Origin: Mesorhizobium loti CJ3sym
Lineage (GTDB): Bacteria > Pseudomonadota > Alphaproteobacteria > Rhizobiales > Rhizobiaceae
Direction: 5' to 3'
DNA: 64,000 bases
NCBI RefSeq assembly: GCF_000472785.1
Contig: NZ_AXAL01000007.1
Span: 62,001 to 126,000, forward strand
The notes below the pieces were generated by a model that saw only the letters and a program-made list of their open reading frames with translations, was not told where the DNA came from and searched no databases. Both the position numbers and the translations under genes were made by a program. Shown here piece after piece: positions 8,018-16,665 of this stretch. Positions within the stretch are counted from its first letter, which is position 1. Every line of letters begins with the position of its first letter.

Positions 8018-9514
8018 ATGGGTATTGTGTCGCCAGCAGATGGGTTGCGTCGGGGGCATGCTGTGGTGATCGCCGGAGGCGGTCCGACGGGGTTGATGCT
8101 CGCGGGCGAGCTCGCGTTAGCCGGCGTCGATGTCGCCATTGTCGAGCGGCGTCCTAACCAGGACCTCATCGGCTTGCGCGCGGGTGGCCTCCACGCGCGC
8201 ACCATCGAGTTGCTCGACCAGCGCGGAATTGCCGACCGGTTTCTCTCTCAGGGACAGCGCTTCCCGACCGTCGGCTTCCATATGATCCGTTTGGACATCG
8301 GCGACTTTCCCAGCCGGCACAATTATCTGTTGGCGCTGCGGCAAAACCATATCGAGCGGATATTGGCGGACTGGATCAACGAGTTGGAGGTGCCGATCTA
8401 TCGCGGAGAAGAAGTCACGGGTTTTGCCCAGGATGATGATGGCGTCTACGTGGAATTGTCCGTTGGCCGACGGCTGAGGGCGCAGTACCTCGTCGGCTGC
8501 GACGGCGGACGCAGCACGATCCGAAAGGCTGTGGGCATCGAGTTCACCGGATGGGACCCGACGATGAGCTGGATGATCGCCGAGGTCGAGATGGCGCAGG
8601 AACCGGCATTGGGCTTTCGCAGCGACGCCTACGGAATTCATGCGATAGGCAAGATCGAGGAAAGCGACCGGGTGGGTGTCGTGCTGACTGAGAGGCAACT
8701 GACCATCGGCGGCGAACCGACGCTGCGCGATCTCAGCGAGGCGCTTGTCGCTGTCTACGGCACCGACTACGGGGTCCACAGCCCGACCTGGCTCTCCCGG
8801 TTCACCGACATGACACGGCAGGCTGCCGCCTACCGCGACAGACGCGTCCTGCTGGCCGGCGATGCCGCCCATATCCATCCCCCAACGGGCGGGCAGGGCC
8901 TCAACATCGGAGTGCAGGACGCGGTCAATCTGGGATGGAAGCTGGCCCAGGTGGTCAAGCGCACCTCGCCGGAAAGCCTGCTCGACAGCTATCATGCCGA
9001 GCGTCATCCGGTCGCCGCCCGCGTCCTGCGCAACACGATGGCGCAGGTCGCTCTTCGTCGTACCGATGACCGCACCAAGGCCTTGGCCGACACTGTTGCC
9101 GAACTGCTCGGCATGGACGAGCCCCGCAAACGAATTGCCGCGGAGATGTCCGGACTGGGCGTTCACTATGACCTGGGCGAGGGGCACCCCCTGCTTGGGC
9201 GGCGAATGCCCGATTTCGATCTGATCACTACCAATGGCCCGTTGCGGGTCTTCAGCTTGTTGCACGATGCGCGGCCGGTGCTTCTCAACCTTGGCGAACC
9301 AGGCAGGCTGGACATTACGCCTTGGGCGGATCGGGTTCGGCAGATCGATGCTTTGTATGATGGTACCTGGGAGCTTCCGGTGCTCGGGACGGTCGCCGTG
9401 CCCGACGCCGTGTTGGTCCGGCCCGATGGATATGTGGCTTGGGTTGGGACTGGAACCCAGCAGGGGCTGGCTGACGCGCTGATCACCTGGTTCGGACCGC
9501 CCGCGGCCAGTTAG
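8018..9514 (+). CDS. FAD-dependent aromatic hydroxylase/monooxygenase (PheA/TfdB-like)
   Basis: A 498-residue flavoprotein of the class A monooxygenases (PheA/TfdB/RdmE and rifampicin monooxygenase relatives), which hydroxylate aromatic compounds using NAD(P)H and O2. Visible motifs: the N-terminal FAD dinucleotide fold VIAGGGPTGLMLA; the DG motif YLVGCDGGRSTIRKA; the GD motif VLLAGDAAHIHPPTGGQGLN; and a C-terminal thioredoxin-like extension (about residues 400-498) of the kind seen in the larger members. The ATG at 8018 has GGGAG 8 bases upstream; a GTG at 8009 is possible. It is convergent with the AraC-type regulator. Substrate unknown; rifampicin-type antibiotics, polyketides or phenolics are all possible. 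Confidence 0.88.
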   Translation: MGIVSPADGLRRGHAVVIAGGGPTGLMLAGELALAGVDVAIVERRPNQDLIGLRAGGLHARTIELLDQRGIADRFLSQGQRFPTVGFHMIRLDIGDFPSRHNYLLALRQNHIERILADWINELEVPIYRGEEVTGFAQDDDGVYVELSVGRRLRAQYLVGCDGGRSTIRKAVGIEFTGWDPTMSWMIAEVEMAQEPALGFRSDAYGIHAIGKIEESDRVGVVLTERQLTIGGEPTLRDLSEALVAVYGTDYGVHSPTWLSRFTDMTRQAAAYRDRRVLLAGDAAHIHPPTGGQGLNIGVQDAVNLGWKLAQVVKRTSPESLLDSYHAERHPVAARVLRNTMAQVALRRTDDRTKALADTVAELLGMDEPRKRIAAEMSGLGVHYDLGEGHPLLGRRMPDFDLITTNGPLRVFSLLHDARPVLLNLGEPGRLDITPWADRVRQIDALYDGTWELPVLGTVAVPDAVLVRPDGYVAWVGTGTQQGLADALITWFGPPAAS

Positions 9515-9572
9515 CGGCGACCTCCTGGTCGCTGCGCACTTCGGACTGGAAATGGTGCCGCAGGCCTTTGCG

Positions 9573-10520
9573 TCAGAAGCGTTCGCGATAATCGCGCGGG
9601 TTTGTACCGAGGACGCGTAGAAAGCCGCGCCGCATCGTCTCTTCCGATCCGAAGCCGCAGCGGCGGGCCGTCTGGTTGACGGCCTGGCCCCGCTCCAGCA
9701 TCCGTCGCGCCGCCTCGATCCGGATCTCCTCGATCGCGCGCGCAGGTGTGCGGCCCGTTGCCACCCGATAGTGCCTGGAGAAACTGCGCGGGCTCATATT
9801 GGCGCGCTCGGCCAGGGTCGGCAGCGAAAGGTCGCCGTCCAGATTGTCCTGGATCCAGCCATGCAGCCGGTCGAAGCGTTCGTCGCCTTGCTGCAGCTTG
9901 AGCGTCTGGCTGAACTGCGCTTGGCCACCGGGGCGTTTCAGGAAGACCACCAACTCGCGCGCCACTGCAAGCGCCACGCGCCGGCCAAGGTCGGTCTCGA
10001 CGAAGGAAAGGGCGAGATCTATGCCCGCCGTCACGCCTGCCGACGTCCAGACATTGCCGTCACGGATGAAGATCGGGTCGGGTTCGAGGCGGACCGCCGG
10101 AAAGCGTTTCGCGAACTCGGCGCAGCGTCCCCAGTGGGTAACCGCACGCCGGCCGTCGAGCAGTCCTGCCGTCGCCAGAAGCATAGCGCCACTGCACACG
10201 GAAGCCGTTCGTGTGGCGTCGTGCGAGCGGCCAACTATCCACTGGACGAGTTCGGGATCCTCGCAGGCCGCGTTGACGCCCCATCCGCCAGGCACGATCA
10301 GCGTGTCGATCTCCAGCCCGTGCGGCGGCAGCGCCGCTGTCTCCAGCACGAGACCGGCCGATGTCCTGATCCGCGGCGAGGCGGCGACGACCGCGACCTG
10401 GTAGGGAGCTGGTTCGCCGGCTTGCGTCCTGAAGTCGTTGGCGCTGGCGAAAACCTGAAGCGGCCCGCTGACATCGAGGAGCTGGATGTCGGGATAGGCA
10501 AGGATTTCGATGTGGCGCAT
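9573..10520 (-). CDS. GlxA-type transcriptional regulator: DJ-1/PfpI domain plus AraC HTH
   Basis: A 315-residue regulator. Residues ~1-170 form a DJ-1/PfpI (class I glutaminase-like) ligand domain with the Cys elbow SVCSGAMLLATAGLL and VTHWGRC. Residues ~215-315 form an AraC/XylS double helix-turn-helix (LSLPTLAERANMSPRSFSRHYRVATG and the second HTH with CGFGSEETMRRGF). The ATG at 10520 (MRHIEILAYP) matches the normal family start; an upstream ATG at 10568 would add 16 residues. It is divergent from the stand-alone DJ-1/PfpI gene (88 bases between starts), a typical regulator/target arrangement. The inducer is unknown. Confidence 0.9.
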   Translation of the reverse strand: MRHIEILAYPDIQLLDVSGPLQVFASANDFRTQAGEPAPYQVAVVAASPRIRTSAGLVLETAALPPHGLEIDTLIVPGGWGVNAACEDPELVQWIVGRSHDATRTASVCSGAMLLATAGLLDGRRAVTHWGRCAEFAKRFPAVRLEPDPIFIRDGNVWTSAGVTAGIDLALSFVETDLGRRVALAVARELVVFLKRPGGQAQFSQTLKLQQGDERFDRLHGWIQDNLDGDLSLPTLAERANMSPRSFSRHYRVATGRTPARAIEEIRIEAARRMLERGQAVNQTARRCGFGSEETMRRGFLRVLGTNPRDYRERF

Positions 10521-10547
10521 GGCGATTTGGCTTGAAACGAGGGATGA

Positions 10548-10563
10548 TTGGCGATCGTGCCAA
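10548..10563. promoter_or_regulatory. Small palindrome between divergent regulator and DJ-1/PfpI gene, possible operator
   Basis: TTGGC-GATCGT-GCCAA is a perfect inverted repeat of 5-bp arms with a self-complementary-looking centre, in the 88-base divergent intergenic region. AraC proteins often bind direct rather than inverted repeats, so its assignment to the neighbouring regulator is only positional. Confidence 0.3.
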
Positions 10564-10608
10564 AGCATGATGCCTTAGATTGGCTGGAGTCAACCTATGG
10601 AGCGTTCC

Positions 10609-11316
10609 ATGACCCTTCGTTTCGGCATTCTCGTCTTCCCCAATGTCCAGCAGCTCGACCTCACTGGCCCTTATGAAGTCCTGGCATCGGCAGAGGGCGC
10701 CGAGGTGGAATTGATCTGGAAGGATCGCAATCCGGTGATGTCGTCGACGCGACTGTCGCTCAGCCCAACGGCGACCTTCGACGATTGCCCACCTCTCGAT
10801 GTGCTGTGCATTCCGGGTGGAGGCGGCGTCAACACGCTGCTGGAGGACCAGGCCGTCCTCGATTTTGTGCGGGAGCGCGCTGCGCAGGCACGCTATGTCA
10901 CTTCGGTATGCAGCGGCGCCCTGGTGCTGGGTGCCGCCGGCCTGCTCAAAGGCAGGCGGGCGACGACGCATTGGTATGCGCATGATTTTCTTGCTGAATT
11001 CGGCGCCATTGCAGTCGATGAGCGAATTGTCGAGGACGGAAACCTGATAACCGCCGGTGGCGTCACCTCGGGGATCGATTTCGGTCTTCTCCTTGTCGCC
11101 AGGCTTCTCGGTCAGGCCGAGGCCGAAACGGTGCAGCTCTCGCTCGAATATGCCCCGGCTCCTCCGTTCCAATCGGGCACGCCCGCACAGGCTTCACCTT
11201 CCGTGCTGGCGGAAGCAAAGAAGCGGCTCGCGGGTTCGAGGCGGGTTCGCGAGGACATGTTCGCGCGCTGGCGCGCCACTCGCGCAGCCGTCACGCCAGC
11301 GCGAAGCCAGGCTTGA
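10609..11316 (+). CDS. DJ-1/PfpI family protein, isonitrile hydratase-like
   Basis: About 235 residues, a stand-alone DJ-1/PfpI domain. The nucleophile-elbow Cys lies in TSVCSGALVLGAAGLL, followed by ATTHWYAHDFL, a combination characteristic of the isonitrile hydratase (InhA) subgroup, which hydrates isonitriles to N-substituted formamides. I choose the ATG at 10609 (MTLRFGILVFP) because GGAG lies 6 bases before it; an in-frame ATG at 10597 contains that GGAG. The C terminus has an extra basic tail (about 45 residues). It is divergent from a regulator with the same domain. Isonitrile hydratase activity is a family-level suggestion; other members are of unknown function. Confidence 0.82.
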   Translation: MTLRFGILVFPNVQQLDLTGPYEVLASAEGAEVELIWKDRNPVMSSTRLSLSPTATFDDCPPLDVLCIPGGGGVNTLLEDQAVLDFVRERAAQARYVTSVCSGALVLGAAGLLKGRRATTHWYAHDFLAEFGAIAVDERIVEDGNLITAGGVTSGIDFGLLLVARLLGQAEAETVQLSLEYAPAPPFQSGTPAQASPSVLAEAKKRLAGSRRVREDMFARWRATRAAVTPARSQA

Positions 11317-11372
11317 ACTGACGGGCCGAACGACGCCATGGCGTGCCGTTCGGTCCGTCCTCGTTTCGGCTG

Positions 11373-11419
11373 TTGACACGTCTCGCCGTCCATGCAGAAT
11401 TGGTTGGACCATTGGACCA
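11373..11419 (+). promoter_or_regulatory. Promoter and FadR-like operator of the GntR gene
   Basis: TTGACA (11373-11378), 16 bases, then CAGAAT (11395-11400) make a plausible sigma-70-type promoter. Directly after it lies TGGTTGGACCA (11401-11411), a palindrome of the TGGT-N3-ACCA type that strongly resembles the FadR-subfamily operator, followed by a second half TTGGACCA (11412-11419), giving a tandem repeat. The operator would cover the transcription start and lies 28-46 bases before the GTG start at 11447, suggesting autoregulation and control of the downstream genes. Confidence 0.6.
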
Positions 11420-11446
11420 CTTGTGCATCGCTTTCGGGGAGGATTT

Positions 11447-12181
11447 GTGGATCAGAACAGCCTGCCACCCATTCAGACGACGGCGCGCGATGACGCCGTG
11501 CTGAAGGCGTTGGTGGGCTTTGTTCGCGCCGAGGCCTTGCAGCCTGGCGAGCGGCTGCCGACCGAGCGGATCCTGGCCGAGCGGCTGAAGGTCAGCCGCA
11601 ACACAGTGCGCGAGGCGCTGACGCGCTGGGAAGGGCTCGGCCTCGTCGAGCGCCGGCAAGGCAGCGGCACCTATCTCAAGGCGGCTGTGTCACCCGACAT
11701 GCTGCACATGCCGCTGACCCTGGCGGGCGGCAATGATTTCACCAGCCTGATGCAGACGCTGGAAATCCGCCGGGCGCTCGAAGCTGAAGCGGCTGCCCTG
11801 TGCGCCGAACGCGCCAGCCCGGCCGATATCGCCGAGATCGAGCGCAAGCTCGACATCATGGAGCAGGCTTTTCGCACCCGCGACGGCATGTCGTCGGAAG
11901 AGGACTGGGAGTTCCACCAGGCGATTTACCGCGTCTCCGGCAATCCGCTGTTCGAACAGATCATCGCCGCCATGCACGAGCTGTTCCACCGCTTCTGGGA
12001 GCATCCGCTCGGCGTGCGCGATTTCGGTCACGCCAGCTTTCCCTACCACCGCACCATGTACGAACGCATCATCGCTCGCGACCCGCAAGGCGCCCGTGCC
12101 GAGGCGCTCAAGCTGATCGCTACCGTCGAGGACGATTTGAAGCGCGGTGCCGCCAAACTCAAACTCTCGAGCCAGACATGA
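11447..12181 (+). CDS. FadR-subfamily GntR transcriptional regulator
   Basis: A 244-residue regulator: winged HTH at about residues 10-75 (LQPGERLPTERILAERLKVSRNTVREALTRWEGLGLVERRQGSGTYL) and a C-terminal all-helical FCD ligand domain (residues ~90-235) with probable metal-ligand residues in DWEFHQAIY and HRTMYERI. Start is the GTG at 11447, preceded by GGGGAGGA at proper spacing; the longer open frame upstream overlaps the promoter and is not credible. Its stop overlaps the start of the PLP-enzyme gene (ATGA at 12178-12181), so it is coupled to the genes it probably represses. Its ligand is likely a substrate of this cluster. Confidence 0.93.
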   Translation: MDQNSLPPIQTTARDDAVLKALVGFVRAEALQPGERLPTERILAERLKVSRNTVREALTRWEGLGLVERRQGSGTYLKAAVSPDMLHMPLTLAGGNDFTSLMQTLEIRRALEAEAAALCAERASPADIAEIERKLDIMEQAFRTRDGMSSEEDWEFHQAIYRVSGNPLFEQIIAAMHELFHRFWEHPLGVRDFGHASFPYHRTMYERIIARDPQGARAEALKLIATVEDDLKRGAAKLKLSSQT

Positions 12182-13365
12182 ACGAGCATCCCTCAGGTTT
12201 CGACCACGATTATCTTGCCGAGGCGGCTACGCTTTTGGCGCATGACGAGCCGTTCCCCGGCGGCGCGGTGGTGCCGCCGATCTATCAGACGTCGCTGTTC
12301 ACCTTCGCCAACTATGCCGAAATGGCCGACACCTTTGCCGGCAAACGAAAGCAGCCGATCTATTCACGCGGTGACAATCCGACGGTAATGGAGTTCGAGG
12401 CGCGCGTGGCCGCGCTCGAGGGCGCCGAGGCCGCGCGCGGCTTCTCCAGCGGCATGGCGGCGATCAGCGCCACGGTGCTTGCCTTTGTCGGGGCAGGCGA
12501 GCGCATCGTTGCGGTGCGCAATTGCTATGGCGATGCCTATCGGCTGTTCGAACGGCTGCTGCCGCGGCTGAACATCAAGGTCGATTATGTCGACGGCTCC
12601 GACCCGGATGCGGTGGCGGCGGCTCTTCCCGGCGCCAAGCTGCTCTATCTGGAAAGCCCGACCTCGATGATGTTCGAGCTGCAGGACCTGCCGCATCTGA
12701 CGCGGCTGGCGAAAGAGCAAGGCATTATCACAACGATCGACAATTCCTGGGCGACGCCGGTGTTCCAGAAGCCAATCACGCACGGCGTCGACCTGGTGCT
12801 GCATTCGGCCTCGAAATATCTCGGCGGCCACAGCGACACCGTCGCCGGTGTGGTGGCGGGCTCGGCCGCCCATATCAAGCACATCAACGAGCAGACCTAT
12901 TCCTATCTTGGCGGCAAGCTGTCGCCGTTCGAGGCCTGGCTGCTGCTGCGCGGCCTGCGCACGCTGCCGCTGCGTCTGCCGCACCACATGAAGAGCGGGC
13001 TCATTATCGCCGAGCGGCTGAAGGCGCATCCCAGTGTCGAGCGGGTCAACCATCCCGTCTATTCGAACCATCCGGGCAAGGCGACGCTGGCCGGTTATGC
13101 CGGTCTGTTCTCCTTCGAGGTGACGGACGATATCGACATTCCCGTCTTCGTCGACGCGTTGAACTATTTCCGCATCGGCGTCAGCTGGGGCGGGCATGAA
13201 AGCCTGGTCGTGCCGGCCAAGGCGTCGCTGGAACAGACGCCAGGACTGAATTCGATGGCGCGCTTCGGCGTCAGCCCCCGAACCATCCGCTTCAATGTCG
13301 GATTGGAAAGTGTCGAAGACCTCTGGGCCGACGTCGCCCAGGCCTTCGAAAAAGCCAGAAAATAA
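12178..13365 (+). CDS. PLP-dependent Cys/Met-metabolism enzyme (cystathionine beta/gamma-lyase-like)
   Basis: A 395-residue member of the trans-sulfuration family (fold type I). The Schiff-base lysine is about Lys213 in LHSASKYLGGHSD; PLP-phosphate contacts are in IYSRGDNPT (Tyr62, Arg64 acting across the dimer) and GFSSGMAA; the cofactor ring Asp is in TTIDNSWATP. The family includes cystathionine beta- and gamma-lyases, synthases and methionine gamma-lyase; the specific reaction cannot be read off. It overlaps the GntR gene by 4 bases and is followed 29 bases later by an ABC-importer binding protein, so it probably acts on the imported compound. This pairing with a sugar-type importer is unusual. 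Confidence 0.9.
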   Translation: MNEHPSGFDHDYLAEAATLLAHDEPFPGGAVVPPIYQTSLFTFANYAEMADTFAGKRKQPIYSRGDNPTVMEFEARVAALEGAEAARGFSSGMAAISATVLAFVGAGERIVAVRNCYGDAYRLFERLLPRLNIKVDYVDGSDPDAVAAALPGAKLLYLESPTSMMFELQDLPHLTRLAKEQGIITTIDNSWATPVFQKPITHGVDLVLHSASKYLGGHSDTVAGVVAGSAAHIKHINEQTYSYLGGKLSPFEAWLLLRGLRTLPLRLPHHMKSGLIIAERLKAHPSVERVNHPVYSNHPGKATLAGYAGLFSFEVTDDIDIPVFVDALNYFRIGVSWGGHESLVVPAKASLEQTPGLNSMARFGVSPRTIRFNVGLESVEDLWADVAQAFEKARK

Positions 13366-13394
13366 CAAGCGGGTTCAAAATGGGAGTCTTGAAC

Positions 13395-14672
13395 ATGAAA
13401 AAACTGACCGTCATGCTTGCCACCGTTGCGGGGCTGGCGATTTCCGCCGGAGGCGCGCTGGCCGATTCGACCCTGAAAATGGTCGAAGTCATCACCAGCC
13501 CGCCGCGCACAGAGTTCCTGAAAAAGCAGATCGCCGAGTTCGAAGCCGCCAATCCAGGCGTCAAGGTCGAGCTGATCTCGCTGCCCTGGGGCCAGGCCTT
13601 CGAAAAGTTCCTGACCATGGTGCAGGCCGGCGATACGCCAGACGTGGTCGAGATGCCGGAGCGCTGGATGGGCCTCTATGCCAACAACGCCCAGCTTGAG
13701 GATCTCGGTCCCTACATGGCCAAATGGGATGACGCCAAGACGCTGGGTGACCGCGCCAAGCAATTCGGCTCGACCGTCAACAACACCCAGTTCATGATCC
13801 CCTACGGCTATTATGTGAACGCGCTGTTCTGGAACAAGAAGCTGTTCAAGCAAGCCGGTCTCGACGGTCCGCCGGCGACGCTCGACGATTTCATCGCCGA
13901 CTCCAAGAAGATTTCGGCCATCCCGGGTAAATACGGCTACTGCCTGCGCGGCGGACCCGGTGCCTTCAACGGCATGCACATGTTCATGAACATTGCCGCG
14001 GGCAAGGGTGGTTACTTCAACGAAGATGGCACCTCGACCATCAACGATGAGGGCTCGGTCAAGGGCCTGCAGATGCTGGCCGACATGTACAAAAACGGCC
14101 TTGCGCCGAAGGATGCCGTAAGCTGGGGTTTCAACGAAACCGTGACGGGCTTCTATTCCGGCACCTGCGCCATGCTCAACCAGGATCCGGACGCATTGCT
14201 CGGCATCGCCGACAAGATGAGCGCTGACGATTTCGCCGTGGCGCCATTGCCGGTCGGTCCGAGCGGCAAGTCCTATCCGACGCTCGGCTATGCCGGCTGG
14301 GCGATGTTCGCCAACTCGCAGCACAAGGACGATGCCTGGAAGCTGATGTCGACGCTGCTCTCGCCCAAGGACAATCTGGAATGGGCCAAGGAAGTCGGCG
14401 TCGTCCCGATCCACAATGGCGCCGACCAGGATCCGCATTTCAAGACCGAGCAGTTCAAGGGCTGGTTCACCGAGCTCAGCGACAGCTCGAAATATGAAAT
14501 GGTGACGCCGCCGACGCATCTGGAAAACCTCGGCAATTTCGTCGACCAGGTGGCGATCAAGAATTTCCAGGAAGTGCTGCTTGGCCAGAAGACGGCCAAG
14601 GACGTCGCCGACCAATGGGCTGCCTTCCTGACCAAGGAACAGCAGGACTGGCTGGCCAAGAACAAGAAGTAG
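13395..14672 (+). CDS. ABC-transporter extracellular solute-binding protein, family 1 (CUT1)
   Basis: A 425-residue periplasmic binding protein. Signal peptide at the N terminus (MKKLTVMLATVAGLAISAGG, cleavage after ALA). The mature domain has the family 1 pattern: FLKKQIAEFEAANPGVKVELI, the DTPDVVEMPERW segment, and LFWNKKLFKQAGLDGPPATLDDF. The ATG at 13395 has GGGAG 8 bases upstream and opens straight into the signal peptide; an ATG at 13380 overlaps that site. Family 1 proteins usually bind oligosaccharides or polyols. A palindromic repeat element separates it from the permease genes. Confidence 0.93.
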   Translation: MKKLTVMLATVAGLAISAGGALADSTLKMVEVITSPPRTEFLKKQIAEFEAANPGVKVELISLPWGQAFEKFLTMVQAGDTPDVVEMPERWMGLYANNAQLEDLGPYMAKWDDAKTLGDRAKQFGSTVNNTQFMIPYGYYVNALFWNKKLFKQAGLDGPPATLDDFIADSKKISAIPGKYGYCLRGGPGAFNGMHMFMNIAAGKGGYFNEDGTSTINDEGSVKGLQMLADMYKNGLAPKDAVSWGFNETVTGFYSGTCAMLNQDPDALLGIADKMSADDFAVAPLPVGPSGKSYPTLGYAGWAMFANSQHKDDAWKLMSTLLSPKDNLEWAKEVGVVPIHNGADQDPHFKTEQFKGWFTELSDSSKYEMVTPPTHLENLGNFVDQVAIKNFQEVLLGQKTAKDVADQWAAFLTKEQQDWLAKNKK

Positions 14673-14681
14673 TTTTCTTCC

Positions 14682-14848
14682 CTTCTCCCCGTTTCACGGG
14701 GAGAAGGTGGCCCGAAAGGGCCGGATGAGGGGCGGCGCCAGCACCCCAAGGCCCGCGCTGCCCCTCATCCGCCTGCCCGTCCTCCGCAGCCGCTCCGCTG
14801 CCGCTTCGGAGGGTGGACCGGCATCTTCTCCCCGTGAACGGGGAGAAG
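14682..14848. repeat. Nested rhizobial intergenic palindromic repeat inside the ABC operon
   Basis: CTTCTCCCCG...CGGGGAGAAG hairpins lie at both ends (14682-14706 and 14825-14848). Between them GGATGAGGGGC (14723-14733) and GCCCCTCATCC (14760-14770) form an 11-bp inverted repeat. The combination is a RIME-like mosaic element common in rhizobial intergenic regions. It sits between the binding-protein gene and the first permease gene, where a stable RNA structure could stabilise the upstream message and lower downstream expression. Confidence 0.8.
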
Positions 14849-14886
14849 GACGCTATCCCCGACGCCACGGAGCCGATCCAACCCCA

Positions 14887-15813
14887 ATGACCTATGCCGT
14901 GTCCGAAATACGATCCGCGGGCAAGCCGCGCCGCAAGCGGCTGTCGCATGCCGCTATCGAGCCCTGGCTCTATCTCAGCCCGGCGATCATCCTGCTGGTC
15001 GTGGTGCTGCTTGTGCCACTAGTCATCGGCATCAGTTATTCCTTCCGCAAATTCTCGGCCTTCAAGTCGGCATATGTCGGGCTTGGCCAGTATCAGGCGA
15101 TGTTTTCGGATCAGGTGCTGGGGCAGGCGCTGGTCAATACGCTGTGGTGGACGGTCGCCAGCCTGTTCTTCCAGTTCTTCCTCGGCCTTGGCCTGGCGCT
15201 ACTGCTCGACAAGCCGTTCTGGGGCCGCAAGGTGGTGCAGGCCTTGGTGTTCCTGCCTTGGGCGGTGCCGTCCTTCCTGTCGGGCCTGACCTGGGCCTGG
15301 CTGTTCAACCCGATCGTTGGTCCGCTGCCGCACTGGCTGTTCGCCTTGGGGCTGAGGGCCGACCCGACCACCAGCATCCTGTCCGATCCGGCCACCGCGA
15401 TGTGGGGGCCGATCATCGCCAATGTCTGGTTCGGCATCCCGTTCTTCGCCATCACGCTTCTGGCGGCGCTGAAGTCTATCCCGTCCGAACTGCATGAGGC
15501 GGCCGCGATCGACGGCGCTTCGCCCTGGCAGCGCTTCACCAAGGTGACGCTGCCGTTCCTGGCGCCGACCATCGCCATCACCGTGATGCTGCGCACCATC
15601 TGGATCGCCACTTTCGCTGACCTGATCTTCGTCATGACCGAGGGCGGACCGGCTGGCTCGACCAATACGGTGCCAGTCTACATCTATGTCAGCGCCTTCA
15701 AATCGCTGGACAAGGGCTATGCCTCGGCGGTCGCCGTGCTGCTGCTCGTGCTGCTGATTGTCTATGCGATCGCGCTGATCGCCATCCGCCGCTCCCTGGT
15801 GAGGCACGTCTGA
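14887..15813 (+). CDS. CUT1 ABC-transporter permease (MalF/UgpA type)
   Basis: A 308-residue inner-membrane protein with six hydrophobic segments. The cytoplasmic coupling loop EAA motif is HEAAAIDGASPWQRFTKVTLP (about residues 200-220), placing it with MalF/UgpA-type sugar permeases. The open frame upstream runs through the repeat element, so the ATG at 14887 (MTYAVSEIRSAGKPRRKR) is chosen; no strong ribosome-binding site is seen. Its stop overlaps the next permease start by one base (TGATG), which argues for translational coupling. It forms a heterodimeric channel with the product of the next gene. Confidence 0.92.
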   Translation: MTYAVSEIRSAGKPRRKRLSHAAIEPWLYLSPAIILLVVVLLVPLVIGISYSFRKFSAFKSAYVGLGQYQAMFSDQVLGQALVNTLWWTVASLFFQFFLGLGLALLLDKPFWGRKVVQALVFLPWAVPSFLSGLTWAWLFNPIVGPLPHWLFALGLRADPTTSILSDPATAMWGPIIANVWFGIPFFAITLLAALKSIPSELHEAAAIDGASPWQRFTKVTLPFLAPTIAITVMLRTIWIATFADLIFVMTEGGPAGSTNTVPVYIYVSAFKSLDKGYASAVAVLLLVLLIVYAIALIAIRRSLVRHV

Positions 15814-16661
15814 TGATCGCCGGACGCTCAGCCTCGCAACGCTTCTTCGGTGGCATCGGCCTCTACGCGGCAATCGGTGTCTACCTGATCTTCGCCCTGT
15901 TCCCGATCTACTGGACACTGAAGATCTCGGTCACGCCGGAGCGGCTGCTTTATTCCGAAGGCGTCACGCTGTGGCCTTCGCACATGACGCTGCAGAATTT
16001 CGTCACCGTGCTCGAAGCCACCGATTTCCCACGCTATTTCCTCAACAGCGTCATCGTCTCGGTGTCGACGGCGGCCCTGGTGACGGTGATCGCCACACTC
16101 GCCGGCTACGCCATGTCGCGCTTCACCTTTCGCGGCAAGGCGACGCTGGCGCTGATGCTGCTTCTGACCCAGACGTTCCCACTGGTGATGGTCATTCCGC
16201 CGATCTACCGTGTGATGGGTGAGATCGGCCTGATCAACAGCCTGACCGGGCTGATCATCATCTACACCGCCTTCAACACCGCATTCGCCACCTTCCTGAT
16301 GCAGTCCTTCTTCGATGGCATCCCGAAGGACCTGGAAGAGGCGGCGATGATCGACGGCTGTACCCGTGCACAGGCGATGCGCAAGGTGATCGTGCCGCTG
16401 ACGCTGCCCGGCATGGGTGCGACGCTTGGCTTCGTCTTCACCGCCGCCTGGAGCGAGCTTCTGTTCGCGCTGATGCTGATTTCCAGCGACGACCAGAAGA
16501 CTTTTGCTGTCGGCCTGCTCACCTTCATCGGCAAGTTCGCCGTCGACTGGGGGCAGATGATGGCGGCGTCGATCCTGGCGCTGATCCCGGTCTGCATCTT
16601 CTTCGCTTTCCTGCAACGCTATCTCGTCACCGGCCTGACCGCCGGCGCCGTCAAAGGATAG
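15813..16661 (+). CDS. CUT1 ABC-transporter permease (MalG/UgpE type)
   Basis: A 282-residue six-helix membrane protein. The EAA coupling motif is EEAAMIDGCTRAQAMRKVIVPLTLPG, typical of the MalG/UgpE half. It starts at the TGATG junction with the first permease. The ATPase gene starts 4 bases after its stop, so the three genes are one translational unit. Confidence 0.93.
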   Translation: MIAGRSASQRFFGGIGLYAAIGVYLIFALFPIYWTLKISVTPERLLYSEGVTLWPSHMTLQNFVTVLEATDFPRYFLNSVIVSVSTAALVTVIATLAGYAMSRFTFRGKATLALMLLLTQTFPLVMVIPPIYRVMGEIGLINSLTGLIIIYTAFNTAFATFLMQSFFDGIPKDLEEAAMIDGCTRAQAMRKVIVPLTLPGMGATLGFVFTAAWSELLFALMLISSDDQKTFAVGLLTFIGKFAVDWGQMMAASILALIPVCIFFAFLQRYLVTGLTAGAVKG

Positions 16662-16665
16662 ATCG

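Noticed and set aside
8018-9514. Specific assignment as rifampicin monooxygenase
   Set aside because: Motifs only place it in the class A aromatic hydroxylases with a thioredoxin-like tail; no feature singles out rifampicin.
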